Below are positions 1 through 9,279 of a DNA stretch of 22,831 nucleotides, one piece after another. Numbering within the stretch: position 1 is the first letter of the stretch; the number at the start of each line of letters is the position of its first letter. The notes below the pieces were generated by a model. It worked only from the letters and a program-made list of their open reading frames with translations, had not been told where the DNA came from and did not search any database. The translations under genes were made by a program, and so were the position numbers. The stretch spans positions 1 through 22,831 of the forward strand of contig CAYWNP010000035.1 in NCBI GenBank assembly GCA_964459675.1. The letters are read 5' to 3'. The stretch comes from CAIZQW01 sp964459675. Its GTDB lineage: Bacteria > Verrucomicrobiota > Kiritimatiellia > RFP12 > UBA1067.

Positions 1-15
1 AGAAGCGAGATGCAC

Positions 16-41
16 GGAGGTGCGCCATTCGGCGCGCCTCC
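16..41. terminator. GC-rich hairpin, probable terminator of a gene left of the window
   Basis: An 11-bp stem (positions 16-26 against 31-41) closes a 4-nt loop (ATTC), with a single G-T wobble. The sequence after it is only moderately T-rich, so it is not a textbook intrinsic terminator, but its position ahead of the first gene fits an end-of-transcript structure. It could equally be a dispersed palindromic repeat. Confidence 0.5.
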
Positions 42-143
42 AGCTCTTGTGTTTCTGCTGGGTGCTTGCCGGTACCTTCCTTGAGGCACGGACTGGAGAA
101 CGCGCCCTTTTTTAAAGTGCCGTCTCTCAAGAAAGGCACACAC

Positions 144-776
144 ATGACCAGAAGGTTTTGGAACTCAAGAAGGCTACCTCGGCTACAAGTGCAGTTAACC
201 TGCTTACTGGCTTCACTCGCGAGCAGTGTTATTTGCATCGGAGCAAATACGACAACAATCACTAATCAGCCTCCCTCAAATCTTGGTTGGGAGGTTTCAC
301 AAGACGTGCGCCTTCCAGCCCGCACCCCAGAGACCCGCATCTTTAAGGTCGAGTTTACCTTTACCGCCACTGCCTCCAACAACGTGCAGATCGCCTTTGG
401 TAAAGATGCAAACAACGACGGGAAGCTTCCAGCTGAGGAAACCTCAGCGACCGTCGGGTGGGACAGAGGTTCATGGTTCCTCCAGTCTGGCGACTTGCGC
501 ACTGTTTTCACAAACACGCCTTCAAACAGTGCAGTAGCCACGAACCGCACACTCAGAATGTCCGTCCGTCTAAATGCAAGCGGTAATCCAATCATATTAA
601 CATTCCAGGATCAAACAGGAGGGACGGTTCTCTTTGAGGGTCTCGCAGGCATCCCCGTATGGATCAATCCAAAGGAATGGGACACAGCGTCTCTGACCGC
701 GAGGGGCTGGGGTGAGCGCGGCGAAACGGCCAAAATATCGTTTAACCTTGATGGCACACTCATTTTCTTGAGGTAA
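144..776 (+). CDS. Small secreted protein with an EF-hand-like calcium loop
   Basis: A 210-aa protein with a basic N-terminus and hydrophobic stretch (about residues 17-34) that looks like a signal peptide, so it is probably exported. I chose ATG 144 over an in-frame ATG at 66 because it has a purine-rich GAAAGG ribosome site and places the signal peptide at the true N-terminus. Residues 88-99 fit a canonical EF-hand loop: Asp88, Asn90, Asp92, Gly93, Leu95, Glu99. The rest looks beta-rich, with no enzymatic motif I recognise. The stop lies 5 nt before the next gene, whose ribosome site is inside this gene's end, so the two are probably translationally coupled. It may be a partner of the large secreted protein; the function is unknown. 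Confidence 0.75.
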   Translation: MTRRFWNSRRLPRLQVQLTCLLASLASSVICIGANTTTITNQPPSNLGWEVSQDVRLPARTPETRIFKVEFTFTATASNNVQIAFGKDANNDGKLPAEETSATVGWDRGSWFLQSGDLRTVFTNTPSNSAVATNRTLRMSVRLNASGNPIILTFQDQTGGTVLFEGLAGIPVWINPKEWDTASLTARGWGERGETAKISFNLDGTLIFLR

Positions 777-781
777 ACGAC

Positions 782-3700
782 ATGACACCCCTTTTTACTA
801 TTCCCCAAGAAATGTTTTTTGTCGTTTTGACCTTAGTCTTTTTTGCCGCACTGGTCAGCGACCTCCGTTACTCGAAATTCTTCCGTGCCTACAAGCACAC
901 GAGGGACCCTTGGAAAGATGCCTCTAAGGATGTAAAGGTCTTGATGTGCCTGCTGTTTGCATTCATGACCTGGGCTCAGGACAAGGATAGCCAGCAGATT
1001 ATCGGCGGCAATGGATTGACTGATTCGATGCTAGAGATCGTCATCGGTGGAGGACTGCTTGATCCTGATGACGAGGAGTTGTTCCTTGAGCTTTACGGGG
1101 ACAATCTCCTGCAAGGCGGCCTTCTGGAAGAGAACACGGGCATTACTTGGGCAGTACAGACGGGTAATCCGCCTTTCACCAGCAACGCCGTCCTGACTGC
1201 CCATCAGTTTCAGGCTGGCTTCGCCTGTATCGCTGTGACCAATATTCAGTCCGCCACGTTGGCGATGACCTCTAACGCAGTCGTCTATACGAACTGGCCT
1301 TACGCGGTCGCGCGGCAATCCGTTCTTCTGCCGCAGGGCTGCATCCCTGCAAACTTCGCCTTTGGCGGATGCCCTGTCACCAACCTCTACATGGCCGCCT
1401 CGGGAGTGCTCTCCTTTAACGCCCCTAAATCCTCGCCCCGACCCGCCACCAACGGCATCCCTGATGGCACACCTCAGAACTACATCGCGGTTTTCCAGAC
1501 ACCCTCAGACATTGTGCCGACGAACGGGCTCTTCTGGTATGCGCCTGGTACCAACTCAGCTCTCTTCACGTGGAAGGAGGTCTATCTCGGACAGGACACC
1601 AACTGCCTCGCGACAGTTCAGGCGGAGCTTTATCGGGATGGAGACTTCACCTGCCGCTATTATTTCCCCTCCCTGACTAACAGTTATGCCTCGCTCACGA
1701 ACATCTTCCTGATTGGCGCCCAGAATTCTTTGGGCGGCGAGACCGTGCTGCACACGAACGCACTTTCAGCCATACACCCCGCCTTCCTGCCCGCCTTCGA
1801 ACTGCGCTGGAAGTCCCTTGTCGGAATTAGTACCAACAACCTCGATCAGGATGGTGACGGTATTCTAACCGCTGATGAGCTCTTCATCACCTTCACCGAC
1901 CCGCGCCTTTCCGACACCGACGGTGACGGACTCTCCGACCCTGTCGAAATCGCCAACGGGACCGACCCGCTCAATCCTGATGCGAACAGTGATGGTATCC
2001 CTGACGGCGTAGACCTCACAGGCTATTCGCTTTCAGATACGAACCTCGTCTTCAGGCTCATCAACGGCATCGCGCCCGGGGTTGATCTCTCCCTGGACTC
2101 CGACGGTGACGGTTGGGCCGACTGGCTGGAAGTGCGTTTCGGTACAGCGACAAACGATGTCAACTCAACCCCTGAAGGGTCAGATGCGCTCTTCAGCGTC
2201 ACCGTGACATTGGCAACTCCGCCAGCTGTCCCAGGCGTGCTGGCTGTCGGGACGAAACGGTGCATGGTCACAGCCACGGGCTTTTGGACTTTCTGGCTGG
2301 CCTCGGGCCAAGCGCACCCTGTGACTTTCACCGCGCCACACGGGGCATCAGCCCCCTTCGCAATAACCCTGAATCGGCCTGATGCATTGCGTTTCGACAT
2401 ACCCTCGCCAGACGGCAAGGGCGGTAATTTCGGCAAGGTCGCCCTACCGTTCATAACCGTAGAGCCGTCCATTGCTGGTTGCTGTCATAAAGTGCGGACA
2501 GCGGAAGCCTGCGAGACCTACACCGCTTATGTCACGCCTCAGATGTCTGGCACGTATGTTTGGGATCTTGACGGAACGTGGTCCACCACTGCTCCAAATA
2601 TAGTCGTTGCAGGGCATGACGTGAACTGGGGGAGTCTACGGTTCACACCCTCTGGGGCTTCTGCGTATCGGGAGGTTTCGGTTGAAATCAAAAACCACTG
2701 CCCTAATTTTGTGGATGAAGCACTCACAGGTGCAGGCGGAATACATATCCTTTATGCCAATACGGATAACGACGACGGCGATTCCAAAATTGACAATGTG
2801 GATAACTATGTATGGAACGAAAATGAGATGCTAGCGGTGACGCCCTATACCCCTCCGCAGTCCTGTTGCGCCTGCGCCTCTCATAGTTTGACAAACTGGA
2901 CGTGCAAGTTGTACGCACGCTCTGACAATCTTCGCATCTATCAGAATGCCGACAGGACGATGCCTATATCCCAATTGTATCAAGTCGCGCCTTCCCAGAC
3001 CGTCTACGTGGAAGGGCTCGTCTCAAGTACGACAACCGATGTAGACTATGTGGACTGGAATATGGAGGGGCTTACAGATGACGGTACAGGTGGGCTCGTT
3101 GCGACAAACTATATCGTTCGAAGCATCTATACCGTGATTGACCTTCAGTCCGCGCCTGTGCGCTTAGAGCCCGTCACAACGGACTCAAATGAACAGGGAC
3201 TCATCCTCAATCCATGTGGCGTGGCTACTAATGGGTTGGCTATGTTCAAGGTGGACGTAGTACCAGCCGGCATTGTCCCTGACAGCGCGATCCACTGGAG
3301 TATCGCCTCGGGCGATGTAAACTTCTATCAGAACTACAACACTGGACGAACCGCGATTATCAGGGGTGGCGACACGCCGGAATCCGACTTTAAGCTGGAA
3401 GTCACAGTAGACGGATTGCCCTCAACTTACAAGCCCTATATCCATGGCAGGGTGCTTGCACCCAAGACGAATCAAGTTCATGCTTATATTATCTGTGACT
3501 CCAATGGAGTCGCGGCTGTTAGCGCAAACACGGTCACTAATTGGATAGCCGAAGCTAATCGTATCTATCGTCAGGCGGCGATGACGTTTACGTTAGCGAG
3601 TATAAATTCAGTGACCAACCAAAACTGGTTTAATATTGTAAGTGTTAATGATTTCTACGATATGACTACCTACGCGATGGATACGGGTGGGGTGGAAGCT

Positions 3701-4102
3701 TATTTTGTATCAACGATTTATAATGAAGGTGGTCTTTCTTGCGCAGGAGGGCTCGCCGTTCAAGCGGGAAGTGGAATACGCAGGTCGAATGTGTTCTCGC
3801 ATGAGTTAGGGCATGCTTGCGGACTGAAAGATGCTTATTTTGATGCTAGGGACCAATCCCCTGTCGGCAACTATTTGTTGGGGGGCGATTCAAACTGGAG
3901 CGGCGGAGAAGGAACTGGATACTACTCTCCATCTCTCATGCATAATGATATACTCAAAAGACTACTCATGCATGGGTGGTTAATGGACAACACATTTGAG
4001 GACATCCCGGTCTCTGGAGTAAGAGATTTTTACGATGCTTTCCCTCAATCGTTCTTGAAATCCGCTGGACTCGACTTTATGAACCGCCAACCTTCACATT
4101 AG
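782..4102 (+). CDS. Large secreted protein with TSP3-like calcium repeats and C-terminal metzincin-type protease domain
   Basis: An 1106-aa protein. The N-terminus has two hydrophobic stretches (about residues 11-28 and 50-65), suggesting an export signal or anchor. ATG 782 is preceded by GAGG at 8-nt spacing. Residues about 355-456 hold Asp-rich DxDGDG repeats typical of thrombospondin type-3 calcium-binding segments. A middle beta-rich region follows; its residues 742-868 are copied downstream at 5227-5606. The C-terminal domain contains HELGHACGLKD (1007-1017), an HExxHxxGxxD zinc site with Asp as predicted third ligand, and a likely Met-turn SLM (Met1053). This pattern is known from metzincins such as snapalysin. 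I infer an extracellular or surface calcium-stabilised protease. Substrate is unknown, and the proteolytic call rests on the motif alone. Confidence 0.8.
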   Translation: MTPLFTIPQEMFFVVLTLVFFAALVSDLRYSKFFRAYKHTRDPWKDASKDVKVLMCLLFAFMTWAQDKDSQQIIGGNGLTDSMLEIVIGGGLLDPDDEELFLELYGDNLLQGGLLEENTGITWAVQTGNPPFTSNAVLTAHQFQAGFACIAVTNIQSATLAMTSNAVVYTNWPYAVARQSVLLPQGCIPANFAFGGCPVTNLYMAASGVLSFNAPKSSPRPATNGIPDGTPQNYIAVFQTPSDIVPTNGLFWYAPGTNSALFTWKEVYLGQDTNCLATVQAELYRDGDFTCRYYFPSLTNSYASLTNIFLIGAQNSLGGETVLHTNALSAIHPAFLPAFELRWKSLVGISTNNLDQDGDGILTADELFITFTDPRLSDTDGDGLSDPVEIANGTDPLNPDANSDGIPDGVDLTGYSLSDTNLVFRLINGIAPGVDLSLDSDGDGWADWLEVRFGTATNDVNSTPEGSDALFSVTVTLATPPAVPGVLAVGTKRCMVTATGFWTFWLASGQAHPVTFTAPHGASAPFAITLNRPDALRFDIPSPDGKGGNFGKVALPFITVEPSIAGCCHKVRTAEACETYTAYVTPQMSGTYVWDLDGTWSTTAPNIVVAGHDVNWGSLRFTPSGASAYREVSVEIKNHCPNFVDEALTGAGGIHILYANTDNDDGDSKIDNVDNYVWNENEMLAVTPYTPPQSCCACASHSLTNWTCKLYARSDNLRIYQNADRTMPISQLYQVAPSQTVYVEGLVSSTTTDVDYVDWNMEGLTDDGTGGLVATNYIVRSIYTVIDLQSAPVRLEPVTTDSNEQGLILNPCGVATNGLAMFKVDVVPAGIVPDSAIHWSIASGDVNFYQNYNTGRTAIIRGGDTPESDFKLEVTVDGLPSTYKPYIHGRVLAPKTNQVHAYIICDSNGVAAVSANTVTNWIAEANRIYRQAAMTFTLASINSVTNQNWFNIVSVNDFYDMTTYAMDTGGVEAYFVSTIYNEGGLSCAGGLAVQAGSGIRRSNVFSHELGHACGLKDAYFDARDQSPVGNYLLGGDSNWSGGEGTGYYSPSLMHNDILKRLLMHGWLMDNTFEDIPVSGVRDFYDAFPQSFLKSAGLDFMNRQPSH

Positions 4103-4114
4103 GAGATTATTGCT

Positions 4115-5167
4115 ATGATAAGATATTGCTTGATATTGACTTTACTGTGCCTGTTCGTGGCGCGTAGGGTAAGCGCAGAAGAAACGGGTTTACCTCCGTG
4201 GCCCGAATGTTACGAGGGGGTTACACCGGAGTCTATCGCCTACAAGCGCGCTGCCTTCAAGAATCCCGATAAACTCAAAGCTGAACTTTTGCGATTTTTG
4301 CCTATAAATGGCAGGTTTGACTTTACAGAGTTTCCTTGGTTCAAAAAGACTTTTGATGTTCAAGATGAAGTCTTGCGCCCTGTGTTATTAGAGATTTACA
4401 AGGAAGCAAGTCTGAAGGACTTGACGGCTCCAAATAATCATGTGGAAAGACTCCGTGCGATGAGGAGTCTCACAGGTCTCGGAATATGTGCTGATAACGA
4501 CACCAAACAGTTATTGCTTAGTCGAGCTACTGAAGTATCTGATGTTAGAGATATGCGTATGCGATCACTGGCTGCATATCTTCAGGCCGCCGACCCCGAG
4601 GAAACAAAAAACGCACTCCTCCGTTTCCTTGTCGAGGGGGACAGGATGGATAGCATGGCAAGGTTAGGTGTGTACGAGTATGCTAGAATGGCTTATGATG
4701 TGGCCTCGCCAGAGAAAAAAGCTGCAATCCTTGCCGCGCTTATTACCGCTGCTAACAAAGAGGAAGGCAAAATCGAGTTCATGAAGGTTGATAAGATTCT
4801 GGCCGAGAGAAGCGCAACTTATCGGTACTCTCGTGAACGCCTTGCTATGCTTGAACGTCACAGCCTAGCACCTCCGACAACTAATCTTTACACAGACAGG
4901 GACTTGAAGGCGGCGCTTCAGGAATGTCGAAAGTATAAGACACATACAAACATCAGCACAAACCTCGCCGACTTGAAAACGAGGAACTTCAACGTGCCCC
5001 AGCCAGACCTAGCGACAAACGATGTGATAGCGGCAGTGGAAAGCAATGCCGTCGCCGAGGAGAAAACAGACAACGGCGCAGGACGAAGTATCGGCATGTA
5101 TATGCTCCTGGGTATCCCAGCACTTCTTCTTCTAGGCTTTGGCGCATGGAAGATGGCAAGAAAATGA
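4115..5167 (+). CDS. Secreted, C-terminally membrane-anchored helical protein of unknown function
   Basis: A 350-aa protein with a clear signal peptide (MIRYCLILTLLCLFVARRVSA, cleavage after Ala likely) and a C-terminal hydrophobic segment (about 327-345) ending in Arg-Lys, so most of it should lie outside the cytoplasmic membrane, held by its tail. The central part (about 40-270) is predicted largely helical by eye and could be a HEAT-like repeat fold, but I cannot name a family. Residues 270-325 are Asn/Thr/Ala-rich and may be a linker. The start has an AGGAG site 8 nt upstream, beginning at the previous gene's stop, so the gene looks like the third cistron of the secreted-protein operon. 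The C-terminus resembles a sorting signal, but no PEP or LPxTG motif is visible. Confidence 0.7.
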   Translation: MIRYCLILTLLCLFVARRVSAEETGLPPWPECYEGVTPESIAYKRAAFKNPDKLKAELLRFLPINGRFDFTEFPWFKKTFDVQDEVLRPVLLEIYKEASLKDLTAPNNHVERLRAMRSLTGLGICADNDTKQLLLSRATEVSDVRDMRMRSLAAYLQAADPEETKNALLRFLVEGDRMDSMARLGVYEYARMAYDVASPEKKAAILAALITAANKEEGKIEFMKVDKILAERSATYRYSRERLAMLERHSLAPPTTNLYTDRDLKAALQECRKYKTHTNISTNLADLKTRNFNVPQPDLATNDVIAAVESNAVAEEKTDNGAGRSIGMYMLLGIPALLLLGFGAWKMARK

Positions 5168-5664
5168 ACGCCCACCGCAAGTTCACGTCCTCCGCAACCC
5201 TCTCGGCATCCCCCAGACGGACATTATACGTCGAAGGCCTCGTCTCAAGTTCAACAACCGAGGTGGACTATGTCGACTGGAAGATGGAAGGGCTGACGGA
5301 CAACGGATCCGATGGACTCATCCAGACAAACTATATCGTTCGAAGCATCTTTACAGTGATTGACCTCAAGGCTACGCCTATGCGCCTGGAACCTGTAACA
5401 GTAGCCACCAACGAACAAGGGCTGATCCTCAATCCCTGTGGCGTAGGCATTCAAGAGCTTGCCATGTACAAGGTTAATGTCGTGCCGGCTGGGATTGTCC
5501 CCGACAGCGCGATCCACTGGAGTATCGCCTCGGGCGACGTGAACTTCTACCAGAACTACAACACTGGGCGAACCGCGATTATCAGGGGCTGTGACACGCC
5601 TGAATCGATCAATGTTTCGAACAGGTTCAACCGCAGGTCAATATCGGTTTTTAGCGTGGAATGA
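5164..5664 (+). pseudogene. Truncated, diverged copy of the middle of the large secreted protein
   Basis: An open frame from ATG 5164 (overlapping the previous stop as ATGA) to TGA 5664. Positions 5227-5606 align with 3005-3384 at a constant offset of 2222 bases without gaps, and the reading frame is kept. It corresponds to residues 742-868 of the 1106-aa protein. It lacks a signal peptide, the calcium repeats and the protease domain. The first 20 or so residues and the tail after about 5606 are unrelated to the parent. In the best-conserved stretch (5503-5587) all four base differences are synonymous, so the copy diverged under selection before it was truncated. I infer a remnant of a paralogous gene. 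Expression as a small protein cannot be excluded because the frame is open. Confidence 0.75.
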
Positions 5665-8501
5665 GAAGCATCTTTTATTGCCCTGTCTGCTCTCATTATG
5701 GTAACTTAACGGCAATCAATTTATTTAACAAGGCTGGTATAGTGGAAAAAGAACTGGAACAATTTAAAAAGTACTTGCTTAATCCGGGAAGTGAAAATGC
5801 CAAAGATCACATGGTGTTTCCACTATTCCAGAAACTTTTTGGAAACAAGTTTAGAAAGCAATCCGATGCCCAAGGAGCAGATATTTACATTGAGGGTAAG
5901 TTGCTTGTTGAACTGAAATCCGAGTCCGATGCGTATCTCTCGGGTTTTTATCAGGCACTCCATTATGCAAAAAAAGGGTTGACGTTTTCCGCCGTCTGCG
6001 TCATTACAAAGGATTTTGTCGCTGTATGGAAGGTCAACAACATTCCGGATTTTGCAAAACAAATCTCTTCTGAAGCGGATGCTCAAGCCGCACCCAATGC
6101 AATCGGTGTTATCAACGCGAAAAAGACTTCAAAAGCGCATGCTGGCGAGATCTTAAGAAGCACCATCTTCAGATTGGATGCAATGGATCTCGACGGTTTG
6201 TTTAAAAAGAATCACGACACGTCTCTAAATGAATTCGTACAAGTCCTAAGAAACCTCGATTCCGAACGTATGCAAATCAATACGCATAACTTTATTGAGC
6301 ATATCGCGCAGCTTGAACAATTCTTTGAAGATCCGATTGATGCCGTCCATTGTTTCTATTCCATCGTTGGCTTTTGGGATGTCACATCCACCGTTGCTTT
6401 CAATGATGAATCAGACAAAGTCCATGTACTCGGTAGAAAGGGTTCTCGTTTCAGCGAGGAAATATTGATCAAGCCCAGGTTTCACCACGATTTCACAAAA
6501 TTTGTCGAGCAGCGGTTTGTTTTCACAAATGAAGGGTCTGGGCTGACCGTAGATTATTACTTTAGTCGGTTCGATGAAGTCATTACCCGCATCAAGCCGG
6601 AATACGCCAAGCAGCATGGCATTTTTTTTACGGACAACAATCTAAGCAAGTTCGCCCTCTGGTTCGTCCACGAGTATTTCGAGAAACGCTTAAGTGACAA
6701 ATATATCGTTCTCGATCCGGCTGGCGGTTCTGGAAACTTAGTGACCAGTTGGCGCGGACACCTTAAGCGCAAAATTATTTCCGAATTGCAACCCGATTTA
6801 CTCAAGACCATTGAGCGGCGCATGAAACTCGACCCCGATCAAATTGATGGCGGTTTTACCATTATCCCAAAAACCAGCAAGAACGAGGGTTTGAATTTCC
6901 TTGACAAATCGGCGGAAAAATACCTGAACTGCTTGATGAACGAATTGAAGGATCAAAATTTCAAGTTCGACAAACCGATTGCTTTTCTGCTCAACCCGCC
7001 TTACAAAAATACGGATGAAAACGAGAAAGAGCGTGATGCTGTGGATGCAGCCTACGCGATTGATCCGTCCATCTTGGAATTAACCGGCAACGATGCGGGC
7101 AAGGAACGTTATCTGGCGTTTCTCGGTCAAATCATCAACATCGCTCGCGTGCAAATGGGCGACAAGAAGGCCACGGAGTTGAGTTTCGAGAACGTCCCGC
7201 TGCCCGCCCCGCTGGATACCACAAAAGTGGAGACGCCGCTGATTCTGATTTTTACGCCGACATCGTGGCTCATTCCGAGGCCGTCGTATGTGAACTTCAG
7301 AAAGGTCTTCGACACCTATTTCAAATATGAGACCGGGTTCATCATTCTTGGCAGTGAATTTTTCAAGATTGCAGGCCGTTTCCCAATTTCATTCACCATT
7401 TGGAGCTACCAGCGGAACACGATGGGAAATGAAAACAAGGTACTCCTGCGAGATTTGACACATTTGCAGGATGTTGATCTTGCGATCAACTGGAATCAAG
7501 GCGTCGGTAATCTCGAAGTCGCGTTGACGGGAATTATGAAGGGAGCGAAGATCATCAATTATTCGTCGCCGCGAGTATCTATTAAAAAAGGTTGCGACCA
7601 GCAGATGTGTGATTTTAAGCGCAATCCTACAGAAAAAGAATTGAAATCCGGCGAGGTCTATGGGGGATTGCCAATCAAAGACGCGAGACGGAGTAACAAA
7701 AAGACTTATGGGATTTCCAATGCTAAGTTTGTAGGCTTCATGGACGACTCGACACCGGTACGCGTAAAAATGGATTCTGAAAATCGCGTTTCAAATCTGC
7801 CTGACAGAGTTTGGTTCTATCTCGACAACCGGATGATCGGATTAAATCTGAATAAAATCTTTTCTGGACCTTCGGATAAATACGGGATGTGCGCGTATAA
7901 CCTTGCAGAAGCCCAAAAACTTTTTGTTTGGTATGCGACTGCTAAAGCATTGAATGGACGTTACCCAGTTTGGGCGAATCAATTCGATATATGGAAGCCG
8001 AACATTGCGTCGGCAAAGGAGAAGGAATTTTATTCCCTCTGTTTCGCCTTTGGCCTGGCTGAGAATCGTTGCGTGGTCACCAAGTTTGAAAAAGACAATC
8101 CTGTGCCCGGCGCTCCAGAAGTGTTTGTTGACAATCCGCTCTGTCCCGGCAACCAGGAATCCTTCTGGTCTACCACGCTTGACAGCGAGATTGTGACCAG
8201 TCCCTCGCTGGCCGGTGAACTGGTGGCATTGGTCAAGCAACTCTATAAAACGTGGAATCAGAAATACACAAAGGGACAGTTCCTATACAGTGTTGGGCTA
8301 CATGACGAGCCGTATTTCAAATACTTCGACTACAGGGATTTTGTAACTCCTTATTCAGGACTCATCCAAATTCGTAAGTACGCCGAAATACACAAGTGTG
8401 ATGACCTGTTGGTGCTGTTTGAACAAATCAGTGCGAAGACCAAGGAGGTGCGCGAAGAAATCTATCGCCTTCTTGTATGTGAGTTTAAGTACTTCGATTA
8501 A
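5661..8501 (+). CDS. Type IIG-like restriction enzyme/DNA adenine methyltransferase
   Basis: A 946-aa protein joining a nuclease-like domain, an N6-adenine methyltransferase and a probable target-recognition region. The N-terminal 200 residues contain Asp74 and Glu84-Leu-Lys86, consistent with a PD-(D/E)xK nuclease. DPAGGSG (352-358) is the S-adenosylmethionine-binding motif I and NPPY (445-448) is the catalytic motif IV of gamma-class adenine methylases. Residues from about 600 on are the likely sequence-specificity part. Length and domain order match type IIG enzymes, which cut and modify with one chain. ATG 5661 overlaps the fragment's stop as ATGA; GTG 5742 with AAGG upstream is an alternative start. 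The gene is more A/T-rich than its neighbours, suggesting horizontal acquisition. Recognition sequence cannot be read from it. Confidence 0.87.
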   Translation: MRSIFYCPVCSHYGNLTAINLFNKAGIVEKELEQFKKYLLNPGSENAKDHMVFPLFQKLFGNKFRKQSDAQGADIYIEGKLLVELKSESDAYLSGFYQALHYAKKGLTFSAVCVITKDFVAVWKVNNIPDFAKQISSEADAQAAPNAIGVINAKKTSKAHAGEILRSTIFRLDAMDLDGLFKKNHDTSLNEFVQVLRNLDSERMQINTHNFIEHIAQLEQFFEDPIDAVHCFYSIVGFWDVTSTVAFNDESDKVHVLGRKGSRFSEEILIKPRFHHDFTKFVEQRFVFTNEGSGLTVDYYFSRFDEVITRIKPEYAKQHGIFFTDNNLSKFALWFVHEYFEKRLSDKYIVLDPAGGSGNLVTSWRGHLKRKIISELQPDLLKTIERRMKLDPDQIDGGFTIIPKTSKNEGLNFLDKSAEKYLNCLMNELKDQNFKFDKPIAFLLNPPYKNTDENEKERDAVDAAYAIDPSILELTGNDAGKERYLAFLGQIINIARVQMGDKKATELSFENVPLPAPLDTTKVETPLILIFTPTSWLIPRPSYVNFRKVFDTYFKYETGFIILGSEFFKIAGRFPISFTIWSYQRNTMGNENKVLLRDLTHLQDVDLAINWNQGVGNLEVALTGIMKGAKIINYSSPRVSIKKGCDQQMCDFKRNPTEKELKSGEVYGGLPIKDARRSNKKTYGISNAKFVGFMDDSTPVRVKMDSENRVSNLPDRVWFYLDNRMIGLNLNKIFSGPSDKYGMCAYNLAEAQKLFVWYATAKALNGRYPVWANQFDIWKPNIASAKEKEFYSLCFAFGLAENRCVVTKFEKDNPVPGAPEVFVDNPLCPGNQESFWSTTLDSEIVTSPSLAGELVALVKQLYKTWNQKYTKGQFLYSVGLHDEPYFKYFDYRDFVTPYSGLIQIRKYAEIHKCDDLLVLFEQISAKTKEVREEIYRLLVCEFKYFD

Positions 8502-8515
8502 TCTATAAATGTTCT

Positions 8516-9247
8516 ATGAGTCACATTCAAAAAATCCTTGATTGGGTCTATCCAAGGCTCTGCCCCGGGTGTCAGTCGCCAACTGACCGGGAAGATCGTT
8601 ATTGGTGCTGGGAGTGCATTCGCTCTTTCACGCTTTTCGATGGCGCAGGCGTCTGTTCCATCTGTGGGTATCCAGCTGAAGGCGCTCTTCAGCACGCATT
8701 TGTCTGCAGCGCCTGTCGTGAGCATCATCCTGCGTTTGATCGCGCCCGCGCAACAGCTGATTTCAGAGGGACGATCCAAGAACAAATCCACGCCTTCAAA
8801 TACAATCATGCGCTCTGGATGAAGCAGGATCTGGTGGATCTGTTACAGGGAGGACTGGAGGCCCATTTCAGAAGGAGTTCTGTTGATGTGGTCGTGCCCG
8901 TGCCACTCTTCTCAACGCGTCAGCGTGAGCGTTCCTATAACCAGGCTGGTCTTTTGGCCGAAGCGTTGGCGTTACGGATTGACCGACGTTTTGATGGGAC
9001 TTCACTGGTGCGCATTCGTGAGACCGAAACGCAGACACATTTTAACGCTGTGAAGCGGAGACAAAATATGTCAGGTGCCTTTTCTGTCAGCCGTCCGGAG
9101 TGGATTCGCCAGCGCTCTGTCCTGCTGGTGGATGATGTCATGACCACAGGCTCGACGCTCCATGAGTGTGCAAAGGCGCTCAAAAAGGCAGGGGCCAGTG
9201 AAGTCTGGGCTTTGACCATCGCGCGTAAACGGGGCGATCATGTGTAG
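8516..9247 (+). CDS. comF: ComF-family phosphoribosyltransferase-like protein
   Basis: A 243-aa cytoplasmic protein. The N-terminus carries four Cys-x-x-Cys pairs (16/19, 31/34, 47/50, 64/67), enough for two zinc sites. The C-terminal half is a type I phosphoribosyltransferase fold with the PRPP-binding loop VLLVDDVMTTGST (202-214). Residues 126-145, including VPVPLF and the RSYNQA segment, are typical of the ComF family, which in naturally competent bacteria helps DNA uptake and processing, though many members lie in non-competent genomes. The gene begins 14 nt after the restriction enzyme with no clear ribosome site, so its original upstream region may have been displaced. No other competence gene is visible, so a role in transformation is not shown. 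Confidence 0.9.
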   Translation: MSHIQKILDWVYPRLCPGCQSPTDREDRYWCWECIRSFTLFDGAGVCSICGYPAEGALQHAFVCSACREHHPAFDRARATADFRGTIQEQIHAFKYNHALWMKQDLVDLLQGGLEAHFRRSSVDVVVPVPLFSTRQRERSYNQAGLLAEALALRIDRRFDGTSLVRIRETETQTHFNAVKRRQNMSGAFSVSRPEWIRQRSVLLVDDVMTTGSTLHECAKALKKAGASEVWALTIARKRGDHV

Positions 9248-9279
9248 TGCGAAACAGTAGTGATTCGTTGTTAGTATTT

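Noticed and set aside
66..143. N-terminal extension of the first secreted protein from ATG 66
   Set aside because: It has no ribosome site, would bury the signal peptide at residue 40 or later, and overlaps a likely leader structure. ATG 144 is better supported.
2023..2472. 149-aa open frame on the minus strand inside the large secreted gene
   Set aside because: It lies wholly within a well-supported gene in the other direction, has no recognisable domain, and reflects the codon bias of the real gene.
5607..5660. Possible tRNA T-arm remnant (GGTTCAA) before the restriction gene, suggesting a tRNA integration site
   Set aside because: No acceptor stem, anticodon arm or D-arm can be found around it; seven matching bases alone are not evidence.
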